A stretch of 64,000 bases of DNA from Sisyra terminalis (lineage: Eukaryota > Arthropoda > Insecta > Neuroptera > Sisyridae), in assembly GCA_958496175.1 (NCBI GenBank), contig OY292276.1, forward strand, positions 51,039,080-51,103,079. Direction: 5' to 3'. The notes under the pieces are model-generated. The model made no database searches. It was not told where the DNA came from and saw nothing but the letters and a program-made list of their open reading frames with translations. Both the position numbers and the translations under genes were made by a program. Below, one piece after another: positions 13,270 through 32,175 of this stretch (within the stretch, counting starts at the first letter, position 1; every line of letters begins with the position of its first letter).

Positions 13270-14475
13270 TAAAATAATTAAAATATTATTTATTTTATTA
13301 ATTACGTTGTAAAAACGAATTCTTCAAGTAATATAAAGAATATCTCCTAAAAAAAATAATATTATAGTTCAATTTTCTATATCTACAAGAAAATGCATAT
13401 CTCCATTTTATATTTTATGTATATAGTTATTTTTAAACGATATTGGTTTTGCTTTCTTTGAAAAAAAAAATAAAAATAATTAATAACATCACTATACAAT
13501 ACAGGAATTTTTAATATGTAAAAATCTGAAATTATCTCAAAAATGTAGCTGTTAATTCCATGCAGACAAACTACATTGGTAATTGGATAATATTAATGTA
13601 TACACTCCCCTTTTTCATTTATCGCTTAACTATAACTCTCTTGGGATATTTACAATTGTTACAAATAGTTTCAAATATATTAAACATCATTTCTTAAAAA
13701 AGGAAAATATTGAGAATCGCAAACGAGGAAAAGTTCGGAATTCCGTTCCATCAAGCGAGATGAACAGTTACGGAAATAAAAGTTGATGGAATTTAAGCTA
13801 TTCGAGCTAATCAAATGAGAAATGCATTCTACTATTACTAATAAATCAAGAAACAACGAACTTGAAATGTTTACTCGGTTATTAATTCACAAATGTAGCT
13901 TTACATGAATTTCAAATACTATGCTTTCTAAATATTACCTGCAAGAAAAAATACTCTCGCGTGCTTAAATAGACCGAAAAATATATTAACATATTCAGTT
14001 TCCTATTAATAGAGATTGAAAAAATGATCGCTTATTTTACGCTCAATACTAAATTACCAAAGTTTTTCTGAACAAATTATTTACTTTTTTTTAGGGAGAT
14101 TATATCATCAATACTAATTGAATTACGTGATCGTAGAAAGTACGTTTTAGATTCCGTTAATGTACTATAAATTTTCCTCCGTAACCACTAAATGTTACGC
14201 TAGAAATATTTAATATTTTTTTGGTGAAATATTTTACAAGTTAAGGTTCAAATAAAACTGAGATGTTTTCCTCAAATTATATAAAACTGTTATGTAACAA
14301 CTTTCTAATCTCTGCGCTGAAATGAAAAATTGAGAAGTTATGAAAATATTTATCCTTTTATTAAAGTTTCCTCATTAAAAAATTAAAAGTACATTTAAAA
14401 ATTCAATTTGAATATCACATTAATCATTATGATTTCTTCAAAATTTATGAGTATTTACTGATACAGTAAAAATGC
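13270..14475. other. intergenic stretch downstream of BLM
   Basis: AT-rich. One 67-codon plus-strand frame at about 13.58 kb has no motif and no splice-compatible partner. It probably includes the 3' untranslated region of the minus-strand BLM gene next to 14475. Confidence 0.4.
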
Positions 14476-19631
<5,156 letters not shown>

Positions 19632-22600
19632 ACTTTTGCTCACTTCATTTACAAACTATAGAAAAAAATTTGCTTATAATTAACTAAAAATATTTTATAA
19701 CTTATAATTGATTATATAAATTATAATAGAATAATTCTTCATTTTTTATTAATTTTCTAATGAACATGACATAAACTGACATAAACTATTTCTAACCTGA
19801 ACATAAAATTTAAACTTGAAAGAAACGTGATTGGTTGTTATCACTCTTGTCAGATAAATGAATAGTTTGATTCGTATGTCAAGAGATGGGGCTGTCAATT
19901 TGAATCGAACAAGCATTTAATTGTTGGTTTGAAAAATTTTACTTTTACAAACTGTGCACCGATAAAAGTAAATTAAATAATTTAAGTCCTTCATTAAGCT
20001 AGTAATTAGAAATTAATATATTGGTAAAGCAGAAAATATAAAAAAAAATAATGTTTAAAGCGTTTAAAGATTATTGGAACTACTTTTGGTAATCAAATCA
20101 TACAATATAATATCCTAAATTCAAACAACTAGAGCTATAACTAGAGTATTGCTATAAACTAAATATGTTATTTTTGTTCATATAGCACAAAAGCCGAAGA
20201 ATTTTGAAATATTTTTGTTGTATACGTACTACTTCCTTAAAGATATAATTGTGTAATTCTCATAAAGTCTCAAAATTCTTATCTTTTCAATTTTTACAAA
20301 AATCTAAGTGACCTATGATGGTTATTTTTTTTCCTTGAAAAGAATATTACCTCAGCCAATGGTGGTGGTTATAATTTTTGAGCCATTTGAATATACCTAT
20401 AGAATAATAAATAAATAGTACCCTTAAAATCATCCCCTCATTATATCCCAAGCTTAAGATTAACACATTTTTGAACTTCTAAATCAAAAAATTTTTAAAA
20501 CAAATTGTTTGTGAAATTGACCAATCGATTAAAAACAATTTATTTTCAAAAATTCCTCATTTCAAATTGAAACGAGGGAATGACGATTATGAGATAATGG
20601 CTTTTAAACTAATCGAACTTAACTTTTTTTAATTTTTTTACTTATTTAATCCTTAAATTCACCATTTTTTATTGTTTAAAGATGAGAACATCATTCATAT
20701 TGACTTTAGCGAAAATTATTACTGTAAGTATAATGCAGAGATACAAGTAGTTCATTTTGACGATGCAGGATAACAAATAACACTTTACAGAGTAGTATTA
20801 TATTAACATAACAATAATACTATTAAAAATAAATAACAGACACTATTTAATGACTTATGGCCTATAAAAACCATTTTCTCACTTTCAAAACTATAAATCA
20901 TCCATATAATTCGTCTAAAATAAGTTTATTTCGAGGACCACTATATTGGTAAAATCAAGTTACACAAATACTACAAAATTAACAAAAAAAAAATCAAATT
21001 CTTAAAAACAATCATAACTTATTTTTCTACCTAATTTTAGAATTTGATGAGAATTGCCCAATCAGAGTTAATGTAGCATTTAATTTTAATAAGGTATAAA
21101 ATATTGCATTTATAAATCAATATTTTATGACGTTTAGTGTATTAATGGGGAACAAAACACGATACTAGTCCGCATAGTCATTTTAAAAACGTAGTTCAAC
21201 AAGAAAATTAAGTAATTTGATCAAACATCAACTGATTTCTAATTGCTTTTGAAAAGCATGAAAAATTCTTAAATAATGAACAATAGGAATAACTCCAAAC
21301 CAAATCTCACTTTAATATGCAAAAAGGAATCAAATTCTGAAGAATACCTAGCAAAAACCACTAAGTAGTCTGTTCAAACATGAACTGGTTTCAAACTGCT
21401 TTTAAAAAGTGTGAAAATTCCTCAATTGGTTAATAAGAGTAGACAGAGGTAAATCAGAAAACATACAAGATAAAAATTTTGTAAGAAATGAATCAACTTT
21501 TCTTTTATCAGATCTTTTTTTATATCAAAGCATGAAGCTGTTAATATGTTTACTAGTAATAATTGAAGTTGAACATTACTTAAGGCATTGTATAAGTTAT
21601 GTCAATTGTTAAATAATTATCATATCATAATATATACGTGAAAAAACATACATTTTTTTTATTCTCACCTTCTTAACTTCTTGACAAAGTCTACAAATTT
21701 TTAAAAATTAAAGAATATTTTTTGTAATCTGTTGCTTTTAAATAAGACCACCTGCATTTTTTCGTCTATGTTTATATTTCATTTTTAATGAAGATAATAA
21801 GTACATCTAATTTATAATCATAATCACAGTGTCTTCTAATCGAAAATTGGAGTAAAAAAAATAATAGTTCTTATAAATAGAGCAAGGTTAATATTGTAAT
21901 AATCTATTATTAAATCTAATTACTCTTCAATAGTGTTAAGAGTAAATATTTGAACTATTTCTTTACAAAGGACCTCAACAATTAAAATCTTTACTTTCAA
22001 AAGGTTTGTACTTTCAACAAGGCAACAATATACCATTAATGAAAAACTAAGAAAATTTCATTACTATATAGCACATTGATAAGTATTTTATTTATTTCCG
22101 AATCACAATAAATTAATGGATAAATTATTATCCATTTATATAGCACATAATAGTTACAGCTTAAAATTTTTGTGTTTTAGATTTAGTTCATACGTAGAAC
22201 GTTTCAAAGTGGTCAGTAATCCACCAAAATTAATTTTTCTGAGTTGTGGAATATAGTGTTATTTATTATTCAATTACAACTTCTATAAATCATTAATTAA
22301 TAGATTGATAACATCATTTTCTTTTCGCTTACATTACCCTTTAATATATACAATTGAATGAATTGATACGACTTTGAATGAAATATGCGACTAATAAATA
22401 TTTGCACGTATTTGCAAAAACTAAAGAAAATGATACAGCATGTCCTAAATTGATATTTACTGATCCGGTTAGGCTAGTAGTTGGAAGTATTTAATCTACA
22501 AAAATATTAGGCAGCCACCAAAAAAAAAAAAAATACTATTCGGATATAAGTAATCATAAAATTTATTCCAAAATTGTTTTGGAATATGCTTTAAGCTTAT

Positions 22601-23678
22601 GAATTAATTTTAATATATAAATTATAATATGGCCACAATGTAAAATATCAGATCACTGTAATTCTATTATAACAATACAATGTGATGCATAATGCGTATA
22701 ACGATAACCCTTACATTGAGACCAAAGTGCACGTTTTTATGTTGACATATTTTTCTTAAGTCTTGTAGGAAGTAAATTAAAATATTAAACTATATCTCAT
22801 AATTAATTCTCATAATGTAAAAGTACAATTTCATTGAATATATATCTACTTTTCAATATAAATTTTTGATACCAGATTGTATGGATTTTGGATTCTCAAA
22901 ATTGTTTTTCTGATTAAAAAGATACTATTATAATTGTAAGAGTTGTAAGAAAAAGCATCGGAATATTCAAATTAATTAGAATATTAACATATCCATTATA
23001 TTAACTATAGTGTCATTTTAATTACATTATTTTAATTTTGGTAAAAAAACCTAAAAACTTTAATTAAAATGCATTATTTTAAAGTATTAACATAAATCAA
23101 CAAATCAAAATAATAAAGGGTTCGATTTTGTTTATAAAAATAGATCAAAATTAGTTGAAAAAAGAAATTACAATCGAGTATGAGTTCCTAATTGTGTACG
23201 ATAGTTGTATCATAAAAATACAAATAGAAAGGGCTTCTAATTGTAGAATAATTTTAAAAACTATATAAAGCTAAGTGGAACATTTGGCCTTAGAACGAAA
23301 ATAGATAATTATATGTTGATTCTAGACAGAATGGATAAAACGATCCAATTTAAAATGAAGCGAAACATCTCTTGAAATTGGTTTTTATAGTCTTTCATAG
23401 AAGTAGCTGGTATATACAGATTGATTAAGAAATCAATGCATTTATTTTAAAAGTATATTCATTGAATCAAAATAAAACTTTTTTTGCCTAGAGACATATT
23501 ATGTCTCAATAATCACTCATTGCATATACTAGCTACCCTTAGTTTCGCGAAAAAAGTTACCTAAAAATGTAACTACTTAAGGAATTAAGGATCAATTAAA
23601 AATAGTAATGATAGTTGCCAACTTTCGATTCAGTGAAGAAGAAGAAGGATCAAATCTTTTGGAAATTCTTTCACTGAG
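19632..23678. other. intergenic stretch upstream of BLM
   Basis: Contains the presumed BLM promoter next to 19632; I see no clear TATA box. It includes one copy of a dispersed repeat (20560-20985) and a diverged tandem pair at about 21.2-21.4 kb sharing TCAAACATNAACTG and GAAAA/GTGAAAATTC blocks. No gene was recognised. Confidence 0.5.
20560..20985 (-). repeat. dispersed repeat, copy 1
   Basis: The complement matches 44590-45095 over much of its length: the blocks GATTTTACCAATATAGTG, TTATTTTAGACGAATTA, AGTCAATA..GATGTTCTCAT, AAGGATTAAATAAG and CGTCATTCCCTCGTTTC occur in the same order. No terminal repeats were found and the family is unknown. Confidence 0.65.
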
Positions 23679-23686
23679 AACTCTGA

Positions 23687-24366
23687 TTTTTTTTTATATA
23701 TAAATCGGCCATCAGAGATCTAGGTCCTATAATCCGATTTGATGACCGGAGCTGACGTCATGGAGATCACTCCCAGTGGAGGAATCTCCCTATGCCTCTA
23801 CTTGATCACTAGGCACTTTTCTTTTTAGCCGTCTTTCATTTTGGTGCTCCAAAAGTGGCGGAATCAGGGGATTTGAGTGATGACTCAACTTTCCAAAATG
23901 ATTGGTGGTACGTACGGTAATGGAGTCAATGACTGATGAGATGTGTAAGTCTCTTCGGAGAGTCTCATTTGTGACATACCATGGAGCATCTGCCAACTGT
24001 CTCAGGATCTTTGATTGGGTGGCCTCGATTAATTTAATGCTTGACTTGCTGGCAGAGCCCCACAGCTCAATACCGTACGACCTGATTGGCACTATTACTG
24101 CTTTATATATAAGTAGTTTATCCTCAAGGGGAAGTTTAGAGCCCTTACTCAACAGCCAGTATAACTGTTTGAACCTCTTGTTGACATATTTTCGTTTTTG
24201 GATGATGTGAGATTTCCAGGTCACCCTCTTGTCCAGATGAACACCAAGGTTGACCAAGGTATTTGACGGTGTCGGACGATGGGATCTCAGTTGAGTCCAG
24301 ATTGACCGGGGGGCCCGTTCTTTTCCTGAGAGTGAAGGTCACTTGGACTGATTTGGACTTATTGAT
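23687..24366 (-). pseudogene. 5'-truncated jockey-like LINE (RT C-terminus)
   Basis: Minus-strand remnant of a non-LTR retrotransposon. Two overlapping frames (24342 to about 24260, then 24257 to 23790) give the end of the reverse transcriptase region: VTFTLRKRTGPPVNL, DTVKYLG, then HLDKRVTWKSHI and IYKAVIVPIRSYGIELWGSA, the usual jockey-clade thumb wording. A frameshift near 24250 separates them. The copy is cut off at its 5' end at 24366 and has an A-rich 3' tail (T-run at 23687-23695). An 8-bp duplication AACTCTGA flanks it (23679-23686 and 24367-24374), marking a complete target-primed insertion event. Confidence 0.85.
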
Positions 24367-25476
24367 AACTCTGAATTTAAAAACTATAATTTAAATAACC
24401 CTAATCCCTTCAGGAATATCCCTTCAGCAATTTTTTGGGTGAAACTTAAGTGGCTGTAAAATCGAAGAAGATGCTTTTAAGAATATTGATACCTACGTAT
24501 TTATAGGAAAAAGTTTTATTTTAATTTCAAGAATATCTTCTTATATTTAGTCTACCAAATTTTGAATCATTCTGTTTTGGATTATAAAATTAAGTACAGT
24601 TAAGTAAAATTGAGTAACTATCTTCAATTGAGTATTTACAGGAGAAAACATCTAATAAAAACAAGCTCATTACGGCCAAATATTTTTTTCGGATTGCATA
24701 ATTCTATTAAAAGTATATAATTATATTATTTTTGCTTTGACTTTTGTTTAAATTGACGTAAGAGTTGATAACGAATCCTTGTACCCCTTGAACCTTTATA
24801 TATGCAGTATATACTTTAGCAAACTAATTAAATTTAAGTGTCTTTTAGTAAAAAAATATTTAATATTATTATACCTCTAAATATTATAATTTAAGCTATT
24901 ACGTTGAATGGTACATTTCAATAAATTGCGTATGAATTAAAGATGTGCAAATATCGTCACGGGGAGAAAGGCTAAATTTCGGCTGTATAACTAAGAAAGG
25001 CAAGTAGATTTCTAAATAATCTTCAGTAGAAAGTGAAATGAGTGAAATGGCTGAAGTCAATTTTTGAATGAGTTATTTAGTTCAAGAACAAAATTCATTT
25101 TCTATTAGTGCAGTAGGTTCCGTTTTTTTTTGAATCAATTATTTATATATCCACGCGTTTTAATTATATTCAATTCAAACACAACAATTACCATTTGATT
25201 TTTCTATAAATAGAATATACAGCACTATGGCTTTTATTTTTATATTTTTGTATATTTTATTTATGAATTTGATTTCAGTAAAGCGGTATCTATAAAGTCA
25301 CTGACAAATTTCAAAATAAATTACCAAGCCTTAATATACTGAAAGTTGTATATTTTGTATTTAATTAAATAATTAAAAGGAAAACACTTGATCAATTAAA
25401 TACCAAACCTTAGTATTGAAATGAAAAATGAAAGTCTATTCTAGTAAAACAAATTTTTTCTTAAATAAATGACATT

Positions 25477-28315
25477 TTATTGATTTTTTCGATGAGTGGA
25501 TAAAAAGTGTTGCAATAATTCTTTTTTACTGCGGACCTGTCCTAATAGTTCCTCTGGTTCTTCCGCACTGTATCCTGTAAGAACTATTGCGTCCCAGCTT
25601 TGTTTCTAGTTCCAATTGGTCAGGCAAATTATGGTTTATAGATCCAAAAAATTTTGGATTAAAGTTTTGATAATTTTTGTAAAAATATATCACTAGAATC
25701 TTTACGAGCGTTGATTTTATACTGCTGGTTTAAAAGAATATTTTGAAGGTAAAACTGAAATTATAAATTGATCTAAATGATCCTAATTCATCAAATTTAA
25801 GTTATAAATATTGACCGAATGTCCCTTACACCTCAGATAAACATTACTAGCGTAATTGTAGCAGAAACTAACCCCTTTATAAAATTGTTCAAATCTCTTT
25901 AGCAACGAATCGCAAAAATGAGTATATTCCTTTTTTAAATAAAATTTAAATAATTTTAACTTTAATAAAATGAACCATACACTTTGTACCTAGTCAAATA
26001 ATAAAAATTAAAACGTGGAATTTTTTTCTTTACTTTTTATTGGTATAAAACCGTTAAATACTTATATATATTTTTATACATTTATATTTTATATACTTTT
26101 TTACTTATTTTATAACTTTGTTTTCAAGGTACTTTATATCTTCTTCTTTTTATGATTTTTCAGATTAGAAACAATAGTAGTATAAAAAGCGGTAGTATAA
26201 TGTGGGTTGTTTATTCAATTTTAAGATGTTTTTTTTTTTAATTTTAAAATTATTTAAAAGATTTTAAGTAATTTACAAAAATCGACTGTGATCTAATTTA
26301 ATCAGTACAGAAAATAGAAGAATCTGAAACGATTTGATTGATTATAACGTATGCTCTATGATAACATATTATGTTGGTTGTATTTTTAACATTAGGATAC
26401 AGTGGTAGAGGAAAGATATGAAGCGTAATACAGAGAATTAAAGTTTCTTATTTAGGTCTTATACAAACACTGATTAGGGTTTTAAAGTCTGATATAAGTG
26501 TCTCAAGAGCTCAATTATTTAAGCAAATAAATAATTTGGGTATAAAAAATATACATTTTTCGGTGTTTATTTTACTTTGATATGTATGTACCTTATGATA
26601 TTATTCAATGGTTGATAAATTTAGACAGAATTAATTGGTCACCCATTTAAGGAAGTAATCAGAATTGATATAAATTTAAAATGATAGCAACTTATATAAA
26701 ATTCATAAAAAAAGATAAAAATATGTAACTGTCTTTTGAGACGTAATAATTTTCCAAAAAATATTGGGTAGACTTAAATAATTAACTATCGGTACGAACA
26801 TTATCGAAATAGTAATTGTTTTTAAGAGATCCTTAGAAATTAAAAGAAAAAGAATTGTTTTTGATTTTCGATTAAAAAATGAAGAGAAAAAACTTTTAAT
26901 AATTTACTTCGTTGTTCGTTTGTCTACCTAACGGCTGTCTTTCGGTCTTGGATCGTTTTTCTCGGAATCTGTGAAAGTATCAAATTAAAATTAACATGAA
27001 AACTTAAACCATTATTTTCTTCGGGTTGTAAATATCAATCTACTAAATTAGCTTTATTATCATAAATAAAACATAGGCTAGCTTAAAAATTTTGATTTAA
27101 AATATAACTAGAGGACCCGGAGAACTTCGTACCACCTAAAATTGAATTGCTAAAATTTATTGATATCGGTAATACCCATCTAGGAACTCGTAATATTCAT
27201 AACAGGGCCAATCTTGGGCCAGTTGTTAGTTTCCATACCTTGGCATACAAATCTGCCCCAATATTTTGTCAACCATCAACGCCAGAGTTCATCCAAGATA
27301 AGTAAGGAAAAATAATTTCACCATAATAAGAATCGTTTTTCAATTGTATTAGGCTTATATTAATTTGAATTGCAAAAATCTATTTTTTTCTAGAATCTCT
27401 TTTTAAATTTCTAGGTCTGGCTCATGGATATCATTTCGGAGTTAGGCCAGTCTTGGACCAGGCTTGGCAAGTTTTGGCCCAAGCCTGAGCCATGACTAGA
27501 CCAATTATAAATTCCTACTTGGGTATTGCCACATTTTAAATTATTAATATGAATATCTAGGGCACATCCAGGATTTTTTTTCAAGCTCGAAATAGATAAA
27601 AATTTCACTCATACTGTTTCTGTTATTATAATGATGATTTTTTTTCAGGATTTAGACTGGCAAATAAAGGTTTAACATGTTCCCTTTTAATTAATTTGTT
27701 AACTCTTTAGTGACCCTCTCTGGGACCTGGTACCCATAATAGTTTGGTGATTTTGATTTTCTTGTAGTGCTAAGAACGGTTTCAAACATTATGCTATTGC
27801 TATAGTTTTACATTGTTATTACTATTGTTTTAATTTTGGTCATTTTCTTTTGATCCTCTGCAGAAATAAAAGTCTTAAATCAGATCCTCGACAAAATCGT
27901 GTTAAATATTCCTGAACAAGGAGTTTTCGATTCACCAAGCTGAGGTTAAAATACATCTCAGTCCTATCCTCTATTTTTGAGGACATTACTACTACTTTGA
28001 GGTCTTTACTTATGAAGTAATAATAGCAGATGAATTAATTACATCTCATTTCTAACTTTAAATGATGCTTCCAAAAACTTCCGAAAATTTTTTATCCACG
28101 GGATTCTAAAAGCGCGAATTCGAAAATTATTAATGGTCGTTATTTTGCCAACTATTATTATATTAAAAAGGAATTTCAAGAACAAAATAGAATTGTTTAT
28201 TTGGTTTTAGACTTTAGTCTTCAATAAATTTTATCGATTCAAAGAAAAATTAATGGTGCCATTACCTTTTGATCTTCTAGCTGACTATAGGCATTTTCCT
28301 CGCAAACATCTTTAG
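25477..28315 (-). other. candidate orphan exons of an unidentified gene
   Basis: Three minus-strand segments have good splice consensus. 28266-28315 reads KDVCEENAYSQLEDQK between TTTTTTTAG and GTAATG. 26928-26968 lies between ACTTTCACAG and GTAGAC. 25477-25574 follows TTCTTACAG and reads YSAEEPEELLGQVRSKKELL before a stop overlapped by AATAAA. The last two join in phase as KTERQPLG-YSAEEPEELL; the first does not join that frame without a missing exon, although it is in phase with another frame of the second that stops early. I do not recognise the protein. It may be the 3' end of a gene whose other exons I could not find, or chance. Confidence 0.25.
27110..27640. repeat. imperfect inverted repeat
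   Basis: The segment around 27165-27240 (GGTAATACCCATCTAGGAA, then GGGCCAATCTTGGGCCAG) recurs in inverted orientation at about 27430-27545 (complement GGCAATACCCAAGTAGGAA, then GGCTTGGGCCAA). The left edge carries ACCCGGAGAACTTCGTACC, a phrase common at one end of insect retroposons. No transposase frame is present, and the class is uncertain. Confidence 0.45.
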
Positions 28316-30416
28316 CTAAAAAAAAAACAATAAATAATATCTAATTTATAACAATATCAAATACCTATAAAATTACAAGACAGACAAATAAAAAAAAATA
28401 TAAATGGCTACATTAAAATATAATAATACACATTAGGTTTTAAGTACTATTAAATAGTCTGACCATTTACGATTTTTTTTGCAAAACATATACATAATTT
28501 ATTGTTTAATATTTGTGTATTTATTTTTTGTTAAGTCTTAAACTAGAATTTTTTGTTTATTTTAGTTATTTTTAGATAAGCAGCATGAACCAATTGTTTA
28601 TATTTTCAAAAGATTCCATTGTGGTGAATAATTTAAATTGAGTTTTGACACACTCGTGTTCTTTCATTCTCAAAATCGATTTTATCAAATGTGACTTTTA
28701 ACACGTAACATCGTCAATATATAAATTTCTTAAAATTTTATTCATATAGTCATTTTCTTTTATCCTAACAATTGTTTTTTTTCTCTATATGATTAATATT
28801 TGCATTGTTTTTTTGTTGAATGAATTTGTATAAGAACATTTTTTTGTTGTAAATTATTATCTTTATTTATGTATCAAACTCAAAGTTCTTATCTAAAATC
28901 GATATAATATCACTTATTCACTTTTAACCCAAAAGACCATGATTACACAAAATCGCCAAAAACAGTTCAAAATGCCAATGTTTTCCGCGTTGAATAAATC
29001 AAGCAATTTAATCACGATTATATAAAAATGCATTGTTCATAAAATGAAAATGTTTAACATTCAAATGATGCGTTTTATTAAATGATGCCTAGACTAAACG
29101 TTATAAATTAAAGTAGAATTGAATACAAAAAATATTAAATTGTTGCAAAGGTTGATAACTAGCCAGCATTGTAAACTTATTAGTTTCAATTGTTATATAT
29201 TCATTGAAAATTATATGACAAAAACTTATTCTTTAAATAGACCATCAAAATTTTTGTGATACTTAGATATTTTAAACATTCACACAGTTTTGCAAAATGA
29301 TAATATTATAAAATAAAAAAATGGAATCGCATAGATGTCTAAAGGTCAATTGTAAGTGTATTAGAAGAAGATATTGATTGTTTATTGAATTAATAATATT
29401 ATGAACTTTTCGACTTTGATATATTTTTTAAACAGAACATACGATATATGATCAAAAAACAATACACTTTTCAATAAAATAACAATAGATTGACTCAGTT
29501 ATCTTGCAAGTTATCGACATTAAAGGGATTACGCATGTAAACCGTTTAAAAACTCTCTTTGTAATATGTACGTGTAAATATTTTAAAAAAATATTTATTC
29601 TTTAATTACTTTATAGAAGAGTCCCACGAATTCATTCAATAAACTCTCAAACCAGTTTTCAAATGAAAATTCACTTTCTATTTTTTTATTATGGTTTTTT
29701 TTCTTTTTGTACACGTCATATTGTCATCAGAAGTTTTTACTTTTTTATTGAGAGTTTGACCTTCGAATTGTTAGGTATTCAAAGATAATATTTTTGAAAT
29801 TATTTTATTAGTTTTTAGTTGAAATGATTACGGCTAAGTTGTATAAAGTATTCAAATATATGGGGTTCTAAAAGATACTTTGATAGCCATTTATATTCCT
29901 TAGAAGTATCCTAAAAGAGCCTCAGCATTCTAAGCCATACGCATTGTATACCTATATGTACCTACATATATAATATAATACGATATCTTTGATTTATGCG
30001 ACTCAATGTTTGAGTTTGGCCACGTTATAGAAATATTCAAAGGTAGAGAATTTCGATTAACGAACAACATTTTTTACAGAAACAGGTGATTTATTTAGCA
30101 TAATGTGCTAATTTGAATATATTGTTAAAATTTTACACCTGCGATGGCCAAAAAGTGGTTCGATATTTATCTATTTAAAAAAATTTAATCAAATGTATTA
30201 CCTGTATTTCATCAGATTTGTTTAGTCATAAATTTTATTACATATTGAAATCAATTATTGCATCATTTTCGGATTTTGCGCCCAAATAACAACAATGATA
30301 CTTCATTAGACATTTATTCTTAGACACTATTTACATTAATTCTACAAAAGACAAAATTTGAGATCAATTTTATGACTATTGGCAGATAAATTTTTATGTT
30401 AATATTAGACTTTATC

Positions 30417-30940
30417 AGTGTCCGACCGAAAGTAGTTTTTACGACCGAAACTGAAATTTTTATATAAGATCATGTTTTCGTAGGAAAAAAAGTTAATTAT
30501 AATTAATAAGCCTTTCCATCTAAACTCTAAAGGTTTTCATTATTAATTTAGTTTTCATTTTATATCCCTATTTTAGCTAATCATTAAAAAACATATTATC
30601 ACATCTAATTTCAAATGAAATATTTGTGCTAAAATAAGGTGTTGATTTGAAAAAAATGCACCGAAGATTTCTTTTTAATATTATCTACGAATAACATAAA
30701 ATAAAAAAAAATACTTTTAACCCAATATGATTAGATACACAAAACAGGAAGTACTTTTTCTTACATCTAAAAACATAATAGTTTTATTGAACTGATAATT
30801 ATCAGTATTTATAATTGAAGAATCTATTATCATAAGTGAGAAACAATAATTTCTCAATATTTTCATCTCACGAATTCAGTTTCGGTTTCGGTCGTAGTTT
30901 CGGCTTGACAGCAGCCGAAACCGAAAGTTTGGTCGAATAG
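30417..30940. repeat. terminal-inverted-repeat element rich in GACCGAAA
   Basis: The left end (30420-30455) carries GTCCGACCGAAAGTAG and ACGACCGAAACTGAAATTTT. The right end (30876-30936) carries the complement several times over (TTTCGGTTTCGGTCG, GCAGCCGAAACCGAAAG, TTGGTCGAA). The unit CCGAAAC is repeated within each end. It looks like a non-autonomous DNA transposon. Exact ends and target duplication are not resolved. Confidence 0.5.
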
Positions 30941-31258
30941 TTTATATCTAAAAAAAATTATTGATGGATATATTACGAAAAGTTTATTTTAAAGAATGAA
31001 ATAGGCGCTACAATAATATATAAAAAATATGCAAACATAACTGTTAAGTCGAAATATATGGCGAAATTTGGTTCATTCCTATATTTTTTTTTCATAGTTA
31101 AAAGTTCATTGTATTTCAGTTTTATTGTATCCTTCTCTACAGATACGTAAAATGGAATACGAATAAAAAAAAATAAAACAAAGTTTTCTGGGAAATCAAT
31201 TTTATGAATGAATTTTTATATTAGTCGTCTTTCATACAAAAGATTCATGTCCGTTTTA

Positions 31259-31420
31259 GGTCGGTTAAAAGCTGGTAACGAGGCATTTTCTACAGCGTTT
31301 TTTATTCTATTCGCGATTTTTTTGTTAATTCAATTCTAATATGGCATCGTTTTCTCTTTTGTGGCCGATTTATTCGCGAATTAAATTAAAAAATGCAACG
31401 TTGCTAGCTTTTGACCAACC
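31259..31420. mobile_element. TA-flanked miniature inverted-repeat element
   Basis: The left end GGTCGGTTAAAAGCTGGTAA pairs with the complement of the right end, GGTTGGTCAAAAGCTAGCAA, and both are bordered by TA (31257-31258, 31421-31422). It is 162 bp with no coding frame, consistent with a mariner/Tc1-type miniature. Confidence 0.65.
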
Positions 31421-31762
31421 TAAAGGAACTTGAGCTCATATATTTTGGTAAATTATCATTCATTGTGTAATATTTTAATGAAATTATGTTAAAGTGTTCT
31501 GAGAATCAACGACCCATTTTATACAAATTCGTGTGAAAAATGAATTGATGACACTCTGATTTAGGTATCTGATTTTAGGTGCCCTGTTTTTCTCCAATAC
31601 AATGTTATTTCTGGTTTTCCAACCGAAAATCTCGTTTTTCCTGATCTTATTTACCCTTAAAAATACTCAACTAAAAGTTGGATCAAATTAATATTGTAAA
31701 ATAAACCCAAACAACGTAATGATCTATTAACATTGTTGGTATTCTTAACCATGGTTATTATA

Positions 31763-32175
31763 CATTAATGATTCTCATTTTCTGGATGCTTAATATTCGA
31801 TGTTTTTATTAATTTTTTCGTACAACGTTTCGCCACTTTCGCAGCTTCCTCAGGTAAATCCTCTGATGTCGTCCAAGAAATCTTTAATCAATACATTAAC
31901 ATTGCTGGTATTCTTATCCATGGTTATTATACATAATGGTTATTATACATTATCCATGGTTATTTGGTATATTATTTAAGTATTCAGAAAATGAGAATCA
32001 TTAATGATTAATAACCATGGATAAGAATACCAGCAATGTTAATGTATTGATTAAAGATTTCTTGGACGACATCAGAGGATTTACCTAAGGAAGCTGCGAA
32101 AGTGGCGAAACGTTGTACGAAAAATTTAATAAAAACATCGAATATTAAGTATTCAGAAAATGAGAATAATTAATG
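31763..32175. repeat. long palindromic repeat with paired hairpin motif
   Basis: Two arms of about 180 bases, 31763-31945 and 32000-32175, are near-perfect inverted copies. Each contains CTNAGGA-A-GCTGC-GAAA-GTGGC-GAAA followed by CGTTGTACG: on the minus strand at 31820-31853 and on the plus strand at 32085-32118. The spacer repeats part of the arm (CCATGGTTATTATACATTA). The layout recalls inverted terminal repeats of Penelope-like elements, but no coding frame is present, so that class is an inference. Confidence 0.6.
31824..31853 (-). other. hammerhead-like hairpin core
   Basis: On the minus strand: CTGAGGA, one A, five-base stem GCTGC, tetraloop GAAA, stem GTGGC (three Watson-Crick and two G-U pairs), then GAAA. 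A hammerhead has CUGANGA, stem II and GAAA, so this matches except for the extra A before the stem. Downstream CGTTGTA could form a two-pair stem III ending in a GUA triplet. I see no good stem I, so activity is doubtful. Confidence 0.35.

Noticed and set aside
23902..24210. 102-codon plus-strand frame
   Set aside because: Antisense of the jockey-like reverse transcriptase remnant.
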